Positions 45,957 to 54,571 of a stretch of DNA of 64,000 bases are shown piece after piece (position 1 is the stretch's first letter; every line of letters begins with the position of its first letter). The DNA is from Arthrobacter alpinus. GTDB taxonomy: Bacteria; Actinomycetota; Actinomycetes; Actinomycetales; Micrococcaceae. The stretch covers positions 2,852,001 to 2,916,000 of the forward strand of contig NZ_CP012677.1 of NCBI RefSeq assembly GCF_001294625.1. The letters run 5' to 3'. A program made the translations under genes and the position numbers. The notes beneath the pieces were generated by a model. That model ran no database searches. It saw only the letters and a program-made list of their open reading frames with translations, and had not been told where the DNA came from.

Positions 45957-47513
45957 ATGGCTATCTCATCAACCACCCCCTTGTCCGGCCCCTCCGCGGG
46001 CCATGCACGTGCCGGCGCCCGCAGCTGGCTTGCCCTGGCCGTGCTCATGTTGCCGGTGCTTTTGGTGTCGGTGGACAATACGGTGCTCAGTTTCGCCATC
46101 CCCTCGATCTCCTTGGCGCTGATTCCTTCCGCCTCGGAACTGTTGTGGATCATTGATGTGTACCCGCTGGTCTTGGCAGCGCTGCTGGTGCCCATGGGGA
46201 GCATGGCCGACAGGTTTGGGCGGCGGAGGCTGCTGATGATCGGCAGCACCGGCTTCGCCATTGTCTCGGTGTTTGCCGCTTTCGCCCCCAGCGCCGGCGC
46301 CCTCATTGGTTATCGGGCGCTGCTGGGCCTGTTTGGCGCCATGCTGATGCCCTCCACCTTGTCGCTGATCCGCAATTTGTTCCTCCACCCCGACCAGCGC
46401 CGCAAGGCCATTGCCATCTGGGCGGCAGGTTTCTCCGGCGGCGCGGCTCTGGGGCCCATCGTGGGCGGATTCCTCCTTGAGCACTTCTGGTGGGGCTCCG
46501 TGTTCTTGATGTCCGTGCCGGTGCTGGTTCCACTGTTGATCCTGGCACCGATCTTTGTGCCGGAGTCCAAGGACCCCGCCCCAGGCAAAATTGACCCGAT
46601 GAGCATCTTGTTGTCCTTTGGCGCCATGGTGCCGACGATTTTCGGAATCAAGGAAATCGCCCAGTCGGGACTCTCCGTCATCAACGTTGCCCTCATCGTG
46701 GCGGGCCTTGCCCTGGGTACGGTATTTGTGCGCCGTCAGCTGCGCCGCAAGAACCCCATGATGGATGTGACCTTGTTCAAGAACCCGGTCTTCAGCGGCA
46801 GCGTAGGCGCCAATCTGCTGAGCATCTTTGCCCTAGTGGGCTTCTTGTACTTCATCACCCAGCACCTGCAGCTGGTGGTGGGCCTCTCCCCTACCCACGC
46901 AGCTTTTGTCCTGGTCCCCGGCCTGGCGCTCACCATCGTCTCCGGACTGCTGGCGGCGTCCCTTGCCAACCGTTTCAAGCCATCATGGCTGGTGGCCGGA
47001 GGGCTGTTCCTCAACGCATCGGCATTCCTGATTGTTTGGCTGAACACCGACGGGTCAGTAACCGGCATCATTGCAGCGTTTGTGGTCCTGGGCGTGGGAG
47101 TGGGCATGGCCGAGACTATTTCCAACGACCTCATCCTCTCCGCCGCGCCGCCAGCTAAGGCAGGCGCTGCGTCGGCCATCTCGGAAACGGCCTACGAGGT
47201 GGGCTCGGTACTGGGAACCGCCGTCCTGGGCAGCATCTTGGCCGCAGCGTACAGGATGAATGTTGTGGTTCCGGCAGGCGTGTCGCTGGAAGGAACGAAC
47301 ACAGCGTCCCAGACGCTGGGCGGCGCCATCGATGTTGCCGCCACCCTGCCAGCCGATCAAGGCGCTGCGCTGCTGGACTCGGCCAAGCACGCCTTCGACT
47401 CCGGTTCGGGCATCGTCGCCATGGTGAGCGTAATTGTCATGCTCGGTGCTGCACTCATGTGCCTGTGGACGTTGAGGACTGCTGTCAGTAACCCGGAGCC
47501 GGTGGATCACTAG
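45957..47513 (+). CDS. MFS multidrug efflux transporter (DHA2/SmvA type)
   Basis: A 518-residue transporter with 14 spans. Features include VSVDNTVLSFAIPSISLAL (first helix), GSMADRFGRRRLLMIGS (motif A) and GGAALGPIVGGFLLEHFWWGS (motif C), typical of SmvA/QacA-like drug pumps. The ATG at 45957 follows a possible -10 box after eight bases, so it may be leaderless; a TTG at 45954 is in frame. Controlled by the divergent TetR gene. No terminator is obvious just after the stop. Confidence 0.93.
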   Translation: MAISSTTPLSGPSAGHARAGARSWLALAVLMLPVLLVSVDNTVLSFAIPSISLALIPSASELLWIIDVYPLVLAALLVPMGSMADRFGRRRLLMIGSTGFAIVSVFAAFAPSAGALIGYRALLGLFGAMLMPSTLSLIRNLFLHPDQRRKAIAIWAAGFSGGAALGPIVGGFLLEHFWWGSVFLMSVPVLVPLLILAPIFVPESKDPAPGKIDPMSILLSFGAMVPTIFGIKEIAQSGLSVINVALIVAGLALGTVFVRRQLRRKNPMMDVTLFKNPVFSGSVGANLLSIFALVGFLYFITQHLQLVVGLSPTHAAFVLVPGLALTIVSGLLAASLANRFKPSWLVAGGLFLNASAFLIVWLNTDGSVTGIIAAFVVLGVGVGMAETISNDLILSAAPPAKAGAASAISETAYEVGSVLGTAVLGSILAAAYRMNVVVPAGVSLEGTNTASQTLGGAIDVAATLPADQGAALLDSAKHAFDSGSGIVAMVSVIVMLGAALMCLWTLRTAVSNPEPVDH

Positions 47514-47962
47514 CGCCGCAGGTGTGCTGCAAGATCCTGACTGACCGGTTAGCTAGGGTTACGCCTGAGGCCCTCAAGCAGGAGTCCCAGATGGGCCGCT
47601 TTCGCGCGGAATTGACATCACACCGCGGTGCGGGCAAACCTCCACTTTGAACGGGCGCACGGTTTGCCGCCAATGTGGCGCCACTTTCAAAGCTGCGCCT
47701 GATCCTCACATAATGGTGCGCTGGAGCGGAGTCATGGACGCCGCATCAGCAACTTTTACTGGTGAGAGTGGAAACTTGGGTCCCTTTTGGCCCGTGACTG
47801 TATCCAGGGGAAGGCACCGCGGCAAATTGTTCAGGGTGGAAGTGACCGGTGTGGCCTGACTCAGCTCTGGTCCATCATTGGTCTTCTCTACCAGAGTCAA
47901 CCGGATACGCACTAAATCGGTTTTGAGCGCGTGATCTGCCCAGTCATGTACGGCTTGGTGTG
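47514..47962. other. gene-poor stretch with one protein-like frame
   Basis: This 449-base gap has no confident gene. On the plus strand 47647-47859 one frame encodes 70 residues, with CRQCG and ending GKLFRVEVTGVA. The same frame is open upstream to about 47566, with a further cysteine (RCGQTS). The lone TTG start has no ribosome site. It could be a small zinc-ribbon protein gene or a broken remnant. Confidence 0.3.
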
Positions 47963-48214
47963 CTACTTGGGTTCTGCGGAGCGCTTTTCGGCCGCCTTGA
48001 GCGCCTTACGGACTGCACGGCCGCGCAGCATCATCGAGCTCATGTGGGCGATCAGCCCCACACCGATGAACGGCAGCCCCACAAATGTCAGCGTTGGCGT
48101 TGCCGTCAGCGCCCCCACAATGATGATGATGATACCTATGGCGGTCAGGCCCATGCCACCAAAAACGGTGTATTTATAGGCGGCCGGCGCGGTTTCCCAG
48201 AATTCGTTAAGCAC
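47963..48214 (-). CDS. small two-span membrane protein
   Basis: An 83-residue protein with two hydrophobic helices (about residues 15-36 and 40-58) and a basic C-terminal tail (RAVRKALKAAEKRSAEPK). Such short membrane proteins are common in Micrococcaceae; I know no function. It lies alone between two gaps. Confidence 0.7.
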   Translation of the reverse strand: MLNEFWETAPAAYKYTVFGGMGLTAIGIIIIIVGALTATPTLTFVGLPFIGVGLIAHMSSMMLRGRAVRKALKAAEKRSAEPK

Positions 48215-48341
48215 GTGCTAAGTCTACCGGGCGAGGGACCCGAATGGGCCCACGGCCGCGAGGGGCCCACCGCGAGCTTGCGAGCGGTGGGAGCGGCTGG
48301 GGAACGGAGAGAGTTTTGGGAGGCAGGCAGACGCTACCGGC

Positions 48342-49271
48342 CTAGAACAGCGATTCTTGTAGGGCCGGGATAGCGGTGGTGTAGGCGCCGAAGCTGATCT
48401 TGTGGCCCTTGAGTGCAGAGAGGTCGGCCAGGAAAGCGGCCTCGGCGTTGTCCACCGTCACCAGCGCGTAACCGCCGATCATGGAATGCAGCCGCATGCC
48501 GTGTCCGCCCGAATCCAGTGGTTGCGGGTAGGCGATCCGCTGCCCGGTACTTGCCACAGCGTTGGCGTAGGCACTGCGTTCCCAGGTTTCGGTGCACGTT
48601 GAGAAACCGTCGAGGGTCAGTGTGTGAAGAAAATCCCGTACGACGGCGGCGCCCGCCTGGTTGCCGGACTGAAGTTGTGCTTCGGGGCGGGGTGAAAGGA
48701 GGGAGGCGAACTTGGCGGTGCCGCGGACCAACTGGGTCAGCCCCAGTTCCTTGGATACCGCGTCCTCGAGAACACGCACCACGGAACCGTTGTTGGCCCT
48801 GGCCACATACTGGGCCGTCATGGCACCTTGCTCCGCTAGCCGGCTCCATTTGCTGCGTTGGGAGGCGGTGCCCACTTTGGTGGTGCCGTCGGCAAAGGTG
48901 GCAACATACAGCCAGTGCGGTTGGGCCATGTACGCCTTCAGCCCGGCCGGGGCAATCCCGCTGCGATGAAAGTCATGCATGAACCGGAAGCCGTCCCGGG
49001 CAAAGCAGGAACCGCACTGGTACCCGCGCTCCGCGGCCACCCCCGTGGGGCAGGGGAAGTGCTCGGAGTCGACGGGCCCCTGAACGGTGGAGTACCCCAG
49101 ACAGTACCGCGCCACAACGTCCGCCCCGGACTCCACCCGAAACCGCAACCAGAGGCCGGCCGAGAGCGGCAGGCGGCTCGGGCCGTCGTCGGTTGTCAGC
49201 GACAGCAACGGCCCATCGGGGCCCCAGGACACCCCCCGCACTAACGCGAGGGCATGCCCGGTTTCAGCCAT
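48342..49271 (-). CDS. DUF2797 family protein
   Basis: A 309-residue protein of the DUF2797 family. Conserved pieces are ERGYQCGSCFARDGFRFMHD (CxxC motif), AYMAQPHWLYVATFADGT and TKVGTASQRSKWSRLAEQGA, followed by VRVLEDAVSKELGL. The central part resembles GIY-YIG-like folds, but no nuclease activity is established. The ATG at 49271 is four bases after the stop of the CitE-like gene, so it is coupled with it; a GTG at 49295 is an alternative start. Confidence 0.85.
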   Translation of the reverse strand: MAETGHALALVRGVSWGPDGPLLSLTTDDGPSRLPLSAGLWLRFRVESGADVVARYCLGYSTVQGPVDSEHFPCPTGVAAERGYQCGSCFARDGFRFMHDFHRSGIAPAGLKAYMAQPHWLYVATFADGTTKVGTASQRSKWSRLAEQGAMTAQYVARANNGSVVRVLEDAVSKELGLTQLVRGTAKFASLLSPRPEAQLQSGNQAGAAVVRDFLHTLTLDGFSTCTETWERSAYANAVASTGQRIAYPQPLDSGGHGMRLHSMIGGYALVTVDNAEAAFLADLSALKGHKISFGAYTTAIPALQESLF

Positions 49272-49275
49272 GAGG

Positions 49276-50148
49276 TTAAACAGCCGGCTGGACACCGTAG
49301 GCGACGGCCAGCTTCATGATCTTCTCGGCCCGGCCTAGGCGGGGAAGGTCGGAGCCGTCGCGGATGACGCCACCGCGGGCGTTGAAGTCGTCCATGAAGT
49401 CGGTCGCCCAGGCGACGTCGGTGGGTGTGGGGCTGATGACCTCGTTGATGATGTTGGTCTGATCGATAGCCAGGCACAGCTTCCCGGTCATGCCCATGGA
49501 GACGGTGATGGCCGACTGTTCGCGCAGAATCGGGTGGTTAGTTCCCACCGTGGGCCCGTCGATGGGGCCGGGCAGGTTACCTACGCGGCTGGCGACCACC
49601 AGCTTGGCACGCGGGTACGCCATGGCTTCACGGTCCGCCGCCATGCCGGTGTCGCGGCGAAAGTCACCGGAGCCGAAGGCCAGGCGGAACGCGCCCTCGG
49701 CGCGGGCGATGTTGTTAGCTTCCTCGATGCCGACGGCGGATTCCACCAGGGCCAGCACACGGGTCTTGCCGTCGAGGCGGTGGTAGGTTTCCTTGACTTG
49801 CTCCGCATTTTCGGTCTTGGCGAGCATGACGCCGAGCAGGCCGGGGGTGTTGCGCAGGCTGGCGACGTCGTCGGCCCAGAAGTCGGAGTGGACATCGTTG
49901 ATACGCACCCAGGCCTGGCCGCCGTTGCGGAGCCAATCGATGACGTCACCGCGCGCGGCTGCCTTGTTCTTCGGGTCGACCGCGTCTTCGATGTCAAGCA
50001 CGACGGCGTCGGCCCGGGATCCTGCTGCCTCGTCAAAGATTTCCGGACGCGTTGCGGGCACCAACAGCCACGACCTGGCGATCTCTGCAGGGATGTTGCG
50101 CGTACGAGCGGGCTTTGAGGTGGCGTCAGTGCCAACGGAGCTAGACAT
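49276..50148 (-). CDS. CitE-like (HpcH/HpaI family) lyase
   Basis: A 290-residue TIM-barrel protein of the citrate-lyase beta/CitE-like family, which cleaves or transfers CoA thioesters such as citryl- or malyl-CoA. Signatures: WLLVPATRPEIFDEA, ADAVVLDIEDAV (Mg-binding), VLALVESAVGIEEANNIA and FRLAFGSGDFRRDTG. The ATG at 50148 lies six bases after TACGGT, a possible -10 box, so it may be leaderless. No citrate lyase alpha or gamma genes are near, so it is a stand-alone member. Confidence 0.87.
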   Translation of the reverse strand: MSSSVGTDATSKPARTRNIPAEIARSWLLVPATRPEIFDEAAGSRADAVVLDIEDAVDPKNKAAARGDVIDWLRNGGQAWVRINDVHSDFWADDVASLRNTPGLLGVMLAKTENAEQVKETYHRLDGKTRVLALVESAVGIEEANNIARAEGAFRLAFGSGDFRRDTGMAADREAMAYPRAKLVVASRVGNLPGPIDGPTVGTNHPILREQSAITVSMGMTGKLCLAIDQTNIINEVISPTPTDVAWATDFMDDFNARGGVIRDGSDLPRLGRAEKIMKLAVAYGVQPAV

Positions 50149-50268
50149 ATATCTACCGTATACGTCGCGGTTGAAAGTTTCGATGTGTCCTTCCACAAGG
50201 CCAACCCCGTGTGGCTGGTGGAATGCACCAGTAACGGCGGTTCAGGTGGCCTGTGGGCCGTGCGGTGC

Positions 50269-51159
50269 TTACTGTGCCGGACGGTTGTGAACGTCTGCGT
50301 CCCATGTCAGATCGGCACCCTCCTGAATGGCCAGCGCCTCAATGGCGGGGTCTTGCGCGAGTGCTGAAATGAGGTCCCAACTGCCGCCCACAATGGTGGA
50401 GTCAAAATCTATTTCCGACACCAGCACCCAGCTCTTGTCGGCCGGCCACAGCAGATTCGGCGATTGCGGTGAATCTGGTGAATGGTGCCACGGCGCTTCA
50501 TGGAGCCAGCCCGGCTCAAGGTAGATCCGCGGCGCCGTATCGAAGAGGAAGTAACTGCGCCCCGGCAACTGAAGTCTCTCCCCGTTGACTACCTCCGCCG
50601 GCAGCAGGCCAGTGCCAGGTTCTGCATTGGGCGCTTCGGAGCCACCGCCATAGTCTGGCTGCACGCCGTCGTCCACGAAGGTCAACTCTACGTAGCCGGA
50701 GGAGCTTGTCAGCCCGCCGTAACCCTCCCAGATGCCGGTGACGCCTTGGTTTGGCGTAGAGGTGTGCGCACATAGATGCACGGCGGCTGCCGCTAACTTC
50801 TCGGGGTTGAGGTTTCCCAGTTCCGGGCTTCCATAGCGCCATCCGGCCGCATCGACGGGACCGAGCCGGGGAATTTCCGGCCCCGTCAGCCGACCGAATT
50901 GGGTCAGGGCATGCATGTGCTTTCCGAAGGCAAGTGCGACGTCGGACCAGCCAACCTCTTGCCCCTGGACTGCTCCCCGGGCCGGCAGCTCATGCCCGTG
51001 CCATGTTTTGGTGGCTTCAGGGTGATCACGCCACGCAGGGTGAAAGATCCGGGCGTATGCGGGAAATCCGCGCGGCACCACGGCATGCATGTCGTGCCAC
51101 TGAATATCTATGCGCGGCTTGAGCCAGTCGCCTGCCGCCGCACTGCGCAAGGGGTCCAT
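50269..51159 (-). CDS. uncharacterised protein
   Basis: A 296-residue soluble protein with no signal peptide or transmembrane segment. It is rich in tryptophan and proline (WRDHPEATKTWHGHEL, WEGYGGLTSSSGYVELTF, EPGWLHEAPWHHSPDSPQSP). The end resembles a regular conserved part (LLWPADKSWVLVSEIDFDST). I cannot assign a family. It lies 28 bases downstream of a GNAT gene on the same strand. Confidence 0.75.
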   Translation of the reverse strand: MDPLRSAAAGDWLKPRIDIQWHDMHAVVPRGFPAYARIFHPAWRDHPEATKTWHGHELPARGAVQGQEVGWSDVALAFGKHMHALTQFGRLTGPEIPRLGPVDAAGWRYGSPELGNLNPEKLAAAAVHLCAHTSTPNQGVTGIWEGYGGLTSSSGYVELTFVDDGVQPDYGGGSEAPNAEPGTGLLPAEVVNGERLQLPGRSYFLFDTAPRIYLEPGWLHEAPWHHSPDSPQSPNLLWPADKSWVLVSEIDFDSTIVGGSWDLISALAQDPAIEALAIQEGADLTWDADVHNRPAQ

Positions 51160-51187
51160 GACGACACCCTATCCCGTCCCCGAGCGG

Positions 51188-51730
51188 CTATTCCAGGATG
51201 ACGGCCAGCTGTTCTGGGCTCAACGGCCTGTCCGCATAAACGAGGCGGATTGCTTTGGGATCGGGATTGCCTTTGTCGGGGCCGCGATGGACCAAGTCCA
51301 GGCCAGCCTTGCCGGCCACCCGTGCGGACGCCGCATTGTGTTCCAGCAGGTACGCCACGACCGGAAGTTCGGGACGGCGCTGCGTCGCCTGCGCAATGGC
51401 CTCGCGTGAAAGTTCAGTGGCGAAGCCGCGCCCTTGGACGTCCGGGGACAGCCTGTACCCCAGGTTCCAGAAGACGCCTCCCTTGACGGAGCAGCCGCCG
51501 TGCCCGATGACGGCAGGATCACCTAGAAGCCGGACAACCCAGGGCCCCAGCCCGTCAGCGTCCCATTTGTCCACGAACTGCTCCAGCATGGTCCGGGTCT
51601 GCCCGCTGGTGGTGTGCCGGAGGCTGGGGAAATGGGTCCAGACCCGCGGATCACTGCAGATGTTGTGCAGGCCGGCCAGGTCGCCGCCCTGCGGACGGGC
51701 CAGGAGAAGGTGTTTCGTCGTTGTCTGCAT
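51188..51730 (-). CDS. GNAT acetyltransferase, RimJ/RimL type
   Basis: A 180-residue acetyltransferase: GCSVKGGVFWNLGYRLSPDV, then QGRGFATELSREAIAQA (acetyl-CoA loop) and AYLLEHNAASARVAGKAGLD. RimJ/RimL members acetylate N-terminal residues of proteins or small amines; the substrate is unknown here. The stop of the CPA1 antiporter gene lies 11 bases upstream on the same strand. Confidence 0.88.
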   Translation of the reverse strand: MQTTTKHLLLARPQGGDLAGLHNICSDPRVWTHFPSLRHTTSGQTRTMLEQFVDKWDADGLGPWVVRLLGDPAVIGHGGCSVKGGVFWNLGYRLSPDVQGRGFATELSREAIAQATQRRPELPVVAYLLEHNAASARVAGKAGLDLVHRGPDKGNPDPKAIRLVYADRPLSPEQLAVILE

Positions 51731-51741
51731 TTTTGCAGATC

Positions 51742-53316
51742 CTAGCTCTCCGGCATGATCATGGTGCGCAGGTCCAACTGGCGCAACACCCTGTCCACCA
51801 CTTCGGGATCGGACTCTGGTTCGTTGCGGGCACTGAGGACCTCGGCCCGGGCCGCGTCTAAGGCTATGGTTTGCACGGCAATCGCCAGTTCCCGGCCACG
51901 ACGGCGGCGCTCGTCGGTGCCCTCCTCCTTCAGGTCGCCGTCCAGTAGTTCGGCGTGCAGGCGTTTCATCCTGTCCTTGACGAGCAACAACTTTTCCGGC
52001 GGCAGGTTCTTGATGACCTCGTTGTCGCGCAAGGCGGCAATCGCCGCCTCCTGGGCACGAAGGGCCAGGAGTTTTGCTGCTTCCCGTTCCTCAACCCCGT
52101 TGTCGGTGGCTTTGAGCACCCGCATGAGCCACGGTAGCGTCAGGCCAGGAAGGACCAGTGTGGTCAGCAGCACGGCACAGGCGATGACGATGATCTCGTG
52201 CCGTGCAGGGAACGCCTCGCCGGAAGGAAGCACGGTGGGAAGCGCCAATGCCAACGCCAAGGTGGCAAGCCCGCGCATGCCGCACCAGGTCAAGATGATG
52301 ACGTCCTTGAGGCTGGTAGGCGGAAGGTCGTCGTCGTGTTTCTTCGAGAGAAGGGCCAGCAGACCAAACCAGAGGAACCTGACCACTATCACCAGGACAC
52401 TGATGCTGATCGCCGCCGGAAGCATGCCCCAAATGGCCGGACCCTCGGTGTTGATAACTTCGCGTACTTCAAGTCCCACCAGGCCGAACGCGAGACCGGT
52501 GACCAGCAGCTCCACCACATCCCAGAACGCCGCCCGGGTGATCCGTTCGGCGGCGTCCTCGGCACGGGCGTGTCGTTTGATCTCCAGAGCCGTGACGACG
52601 ACTGCGATTACGCCGGAGGCATGGACTTCCTCGGCCAGGATGTAGGCGGCGAATGGCACCACCAGTGTCACTGCGCTGCGGGCAACGGAGGAGGTGATCA
52701 GCTTGGTGATCAACCCCGTCACCCAGCCCATCAGCATGCCCACCACCACCGCGAGCACCGCACCGAGCACAAACTTGCCCACCACGCCCAGGCCAAACTG
52801 TTCACCGTCCATGGCACTTGCGACGGCGGCCTGGAAGATGACGATGGCGGCAGCGTCGTTGAACAAGCCCTCGCTTTGCAGGACGGTGATGAGCCGGCGT
52901 GGCATGTGGACCCTGCCGGCGACCGACTCCACGGCCACCGGATCCGGTGGGGCGGCCATGGCACCCAAGGCTAGTGCGGCGGGGATGCCGATGCCCGGGA
53001 TCAACATCCAGGCGGCGCCCGCCACCATGGCCGTGGAGACCACCACCAAGGCAATGGCGAGCATGATGATGGTGCGCCACCGGACCCGGAAGACCGCCCA
53101 GGAGCTTTTCTGCGCCGTGGCGAAGAGCAGCGGCGGCAAGAAGATGGGCAGGATCAGCTCGGGGTCGATCCGCAGATCCGGGAAGCCCGGAATGAACGTC
53201 AGGGCGCCAGCCATGATGAGCATGAGCACCGGGTAGGGAAGCCGGAGCTTGTCGCCCAAACCGACGGCAACCACAGTGGCGAAGAGGAGTCCAACAATCA
53301 GTGCAAGTTGTTCCAC
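51742..53316 (-). CDS. CPA1-family Na+/H+ antiporter
   Basis: A 524-residue antiporter. About 12 spans occupy the first 390 residues, with the ion-binding AMAAPPDPVAVESV near residue 120 and GLFNDAAAIVIFQAAVASA. A soluble C-terminal tail of about 130 residues, rich in Glu/Arg and helical (DRMKRLHAELLDGDLKEEG), follows. It probably exchanges sodium or potassium for protons in pH and salt control. It is transcribed in line with the SDR gene product region and the GNAT genes. Confidence 0.92.
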   Translation of the reverse strand: MEQLALIVGLLFATVVAVGLGDKLRLPYPVLMLIMAGALTFIPGFPDLRIDPELILPIFLPPLLFATAQKSSWAVFRVRWRTIIMLAIALVVVSTAMVAGAAWMLIPGIGIPAALALGAMAAPPDPVAVESVAGRVHMPRRLITVLQSEGLFNDAAAIVIFQAAVASAMDGEQFGLGVVGKFVLGAVLAVVVGMLMGWVTGLITKLITSSVARSAVTLVVPFAAYILAEEVHASGVIAVVVTALEIKRHARAEDAAERITRAAFWDVVELLVTGLAFGLVGLEVREVINTEGPAIWGMLPAAISISVLVIVVRFLWFGLLALLSKKHDDDLPPTSLKDVIILTWCGMRGLATLALALALPTVLPSGEAFPARHEIIVIACAVLLTTLVLPGLTLPWLMRVLKATDNGVEEREAAKLLALRAQEAAIAALRDNEVIKNLPPEKLLLVKDRMKRLHAELLDGDLKEEGTDERRRRGRELAIAVQTIALDAARAEVLSARNEPESDPEVVDRVLRQLDLRTMIMPES

Positions 53317-53326
53317 CCTTGTTACT

Positions 53327-53974
53327 TTACGGGTTCAGCGCCTGATCAATGGGCACGTCACCGTCGGTGAACTCGATGGTGCGCCCGATGGTTTCGGGCC
53401 GGGCCAGGACGGCGGCTGCCACGAGGGCCACATTGCCGCGGGAGGTGTTACTTTGCGACTTCTCCGGCGTTGTGGTGATGTTTCCCGACGCCGGGTCCAG
53501 GGTGAGCGCGCCCGGGCCCAAGATGGTCCAGGCTAGGGCGCTGCCGCGCAGGTGGGCGTCGGCGGCCGCCTTCGCCTCCGCGTAGGCAAAGAAGCTGTCC
53601 TCCGGCGGTACACCGTGGTTGAGCCCGGCACCCATATAGGAGACCATCACGTAGCGGGGTACCCCGGCCGCCACGGCCGCGTCCATGGAGTGAATGGCCG
53701 CGTCTCTGTCCACCGCGTAGGTCCGCTCTGGGCTCCCGCCGCCTGCACCCGCCGAGAAGACGATGGCGTCGTGCCCGGCAAAGAGTTCGGCGAGCTCGGG
53801 CACCGAGGAGGATGCGACGTCGTGCACCACAGGGGTGCCCCCGGCCGCGACAACGTCGTCGATGTGCGCGGCATTGCGGATCAGACTGGTCACTTCCACC
53901 CCTGCTTCGCGCAGCAAAGGTGCCAGTAGAAGCGCGATCTTTCCGTGCCCGCCAATGATGAGAATACTTGACAT
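53327..53974 (-). CDS. NAD(P)-binding atypical short-chain reductase
   Basis: A 215-residue Rossmann-fold protein: SSILIIGGHGKIALLLAPLL (Gly-rich NAD(P) loop), VFSAGAGGGSPERTYAVDRD, and YMGAGLNHGVPPEDSFFAYAEAK with a Tyr-x(3)-Lys pair. It resembles the NmrA-like/atypical SDR5 family (YhfK/YwnB type). The ATG at 53974 is preferred, since the frame upstream to 54010 has no support. It ends 10 bases before the CPA1 gene. Confidence 0.88.
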   Translation of the reverse strand: MSSILIIGGHGKIALLLAPLLREAGVEVTSLIRNAAHIDDVVAAGGTPVVHDVASSSVPELAELFAGHDAIVFSAGAGGGSPERTYAVDRDAAIHSMDAAVAAGVPRYVMVSYMGAGLNHGVPPEDSFFAYAEAKAAADAHLRGSALAWTILGPGALTLDPASGNITTTPEKSQSNTSRGNVALVAAAVLARPETIGRTIEFTDGDVPIDQALNP

Positions 53975-54061
53975 GATGTGCCTCTTCCTTCGAAGGATTG
54001 TGCTGCCCACGCTATCTCAGGGGCTGGCTCCGGAACACCGTCGGGGGCCGCGAAAACAGAC

Positions 54062-54096
54062 AAAGCCCCCAGAATCTTTTGGATTCGGGGGGCTTT
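54062..54096 (-). terminator. Rho-independent terminator after tRNA-Met
   Basis: Arms of 15 bases with one mismatch (AAAGCCCCCAGAATC and GATTCGGGGGGCTTT) around a five-base loop, with T-runs on the plus strand. It sits just downstream of tRNA-Met on the minus strand. Confidence 0.85.
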
Positions 54097-54101
54097 TTCT
54101 G

Positions 54102-54175
54102 TAGCGGCACCGAGACTCGATCTCGGGACCTCACGATTATGAGTCGTGCGCTCTAACCAACTGAGCTATGCCGCC
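54102..54175 (-). tRNA. tRNA-Met (CAT anticodon)
   Basis: A 74-base cloverleaf on the minus strand: GGCGGCA acceptor, TAGCTCAGTTGGTTAGAGC D-arm, anticodon loop CTCATAA (CAT), variable loop GAGGTCC and T-loop TTCGAGT-like ATCGAGT. The first acceptor pair is a G-T. CAT could also be an Ile2 tRNA, but the D-arm and body fit elongator Met. Confidence 0.92.
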
Positions 54176-54176
54176 A

Positions 54177-54238
54177 TGAATGGGAGAAGGCTCGTGACTA
54201 GCCGGTCAAAACCGTCTTGACGCGAGCCTTCCCATTCA
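54177..54238. other. inverted repeat in tRNA spacer
   Basis: Left arm TGAATGGGAGAAGGCTCG and right arm CGAGCCTTCCCATTCA are complementary except for a two-base insertion. It fills the 64-base gap between tRNA-Met and tRNA-Thr and may guide RNase cleavage of a Thr-Met precursor. Confidence 0.6.
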
Positions 54239-54239
54239 G

Positions 54240-54311
54240 AGCCCCCCACCGGAATCGATCCGGTGACCTCGTTCTTACCAAGAACGCGCTCTACCACTGA
54301 GCTAGGGGGGC
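54240..54311 (-). tRNA. tRNA-Thr (GGT anticodon)
   Basis: A 72-base cloverleaf on the minus strand: GCCCCCC acceptor paired with GGGGGGC, D-arm AGCTCAGTGGTAGAGC, anticodon stem CGTTC/GAACG with loop TTGGTAA (GGT, threonine), T-loop ATCGATT. It is first in the Thr-Met pair. A promoter lies just upstream (54323-54351). Confidence 0.94.
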
Positions 54312-54322
54312 AACGAGAGAAT

Positions 54323-54351
54323 ACTTTACCAGCGGATTTGCTGGATGTGAA
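54323..54351 (-). promoter_or_regulatory. promoter of tRNA-Thr/tRNA-Met
   Basis: On the minus strand TTCACA (54351-54346) and TAAAGT (54328-54323) are 17 bases apart and lie about 12 bases before the tRNA-Thr 5' end. Match to the housekeeping sigma factor is good. Confidence 0.65.
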
Positions 54352-54507
54352 ATCGAGGCACACCTCTACGAGTTTCACCCTGTTTTTGGCGACAAAACTG
54401 TCCTATTTTGGACTAAAAAGAGGCCTAGATGAACCTCGAATAACTGTTTTATGACACGCGATTAGCAGAAGGGGGTGAAATGCGTCACATGTCAGTTTTT
54501 TGCATGA

Positions 54508-54542
54508 AAAGGCAGGGTACCGATTCTTGGCACCCTGCCTTT
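54508..54542 (-). terminator. terminator of DEAD-box helicase gene
   Basis: Arms AAAGGCAGGGT and ACCCTGCCTTT form an 11-base stem with a 13-base loop, with TTTTC following on the minus strand. It lies about 30 bases after the helicase stop. Confidence 0.85.
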
Positions 54543-54571
54543 TAACGCTTTATCGCTTTAGCGCGTGGGGG

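Noticed and set aside
47706..47912. Minus-strand 68-codon ORF
   Set aside because: No start signal, overlaps the more protein-like plus-strand frame, and has no recognisable domain.
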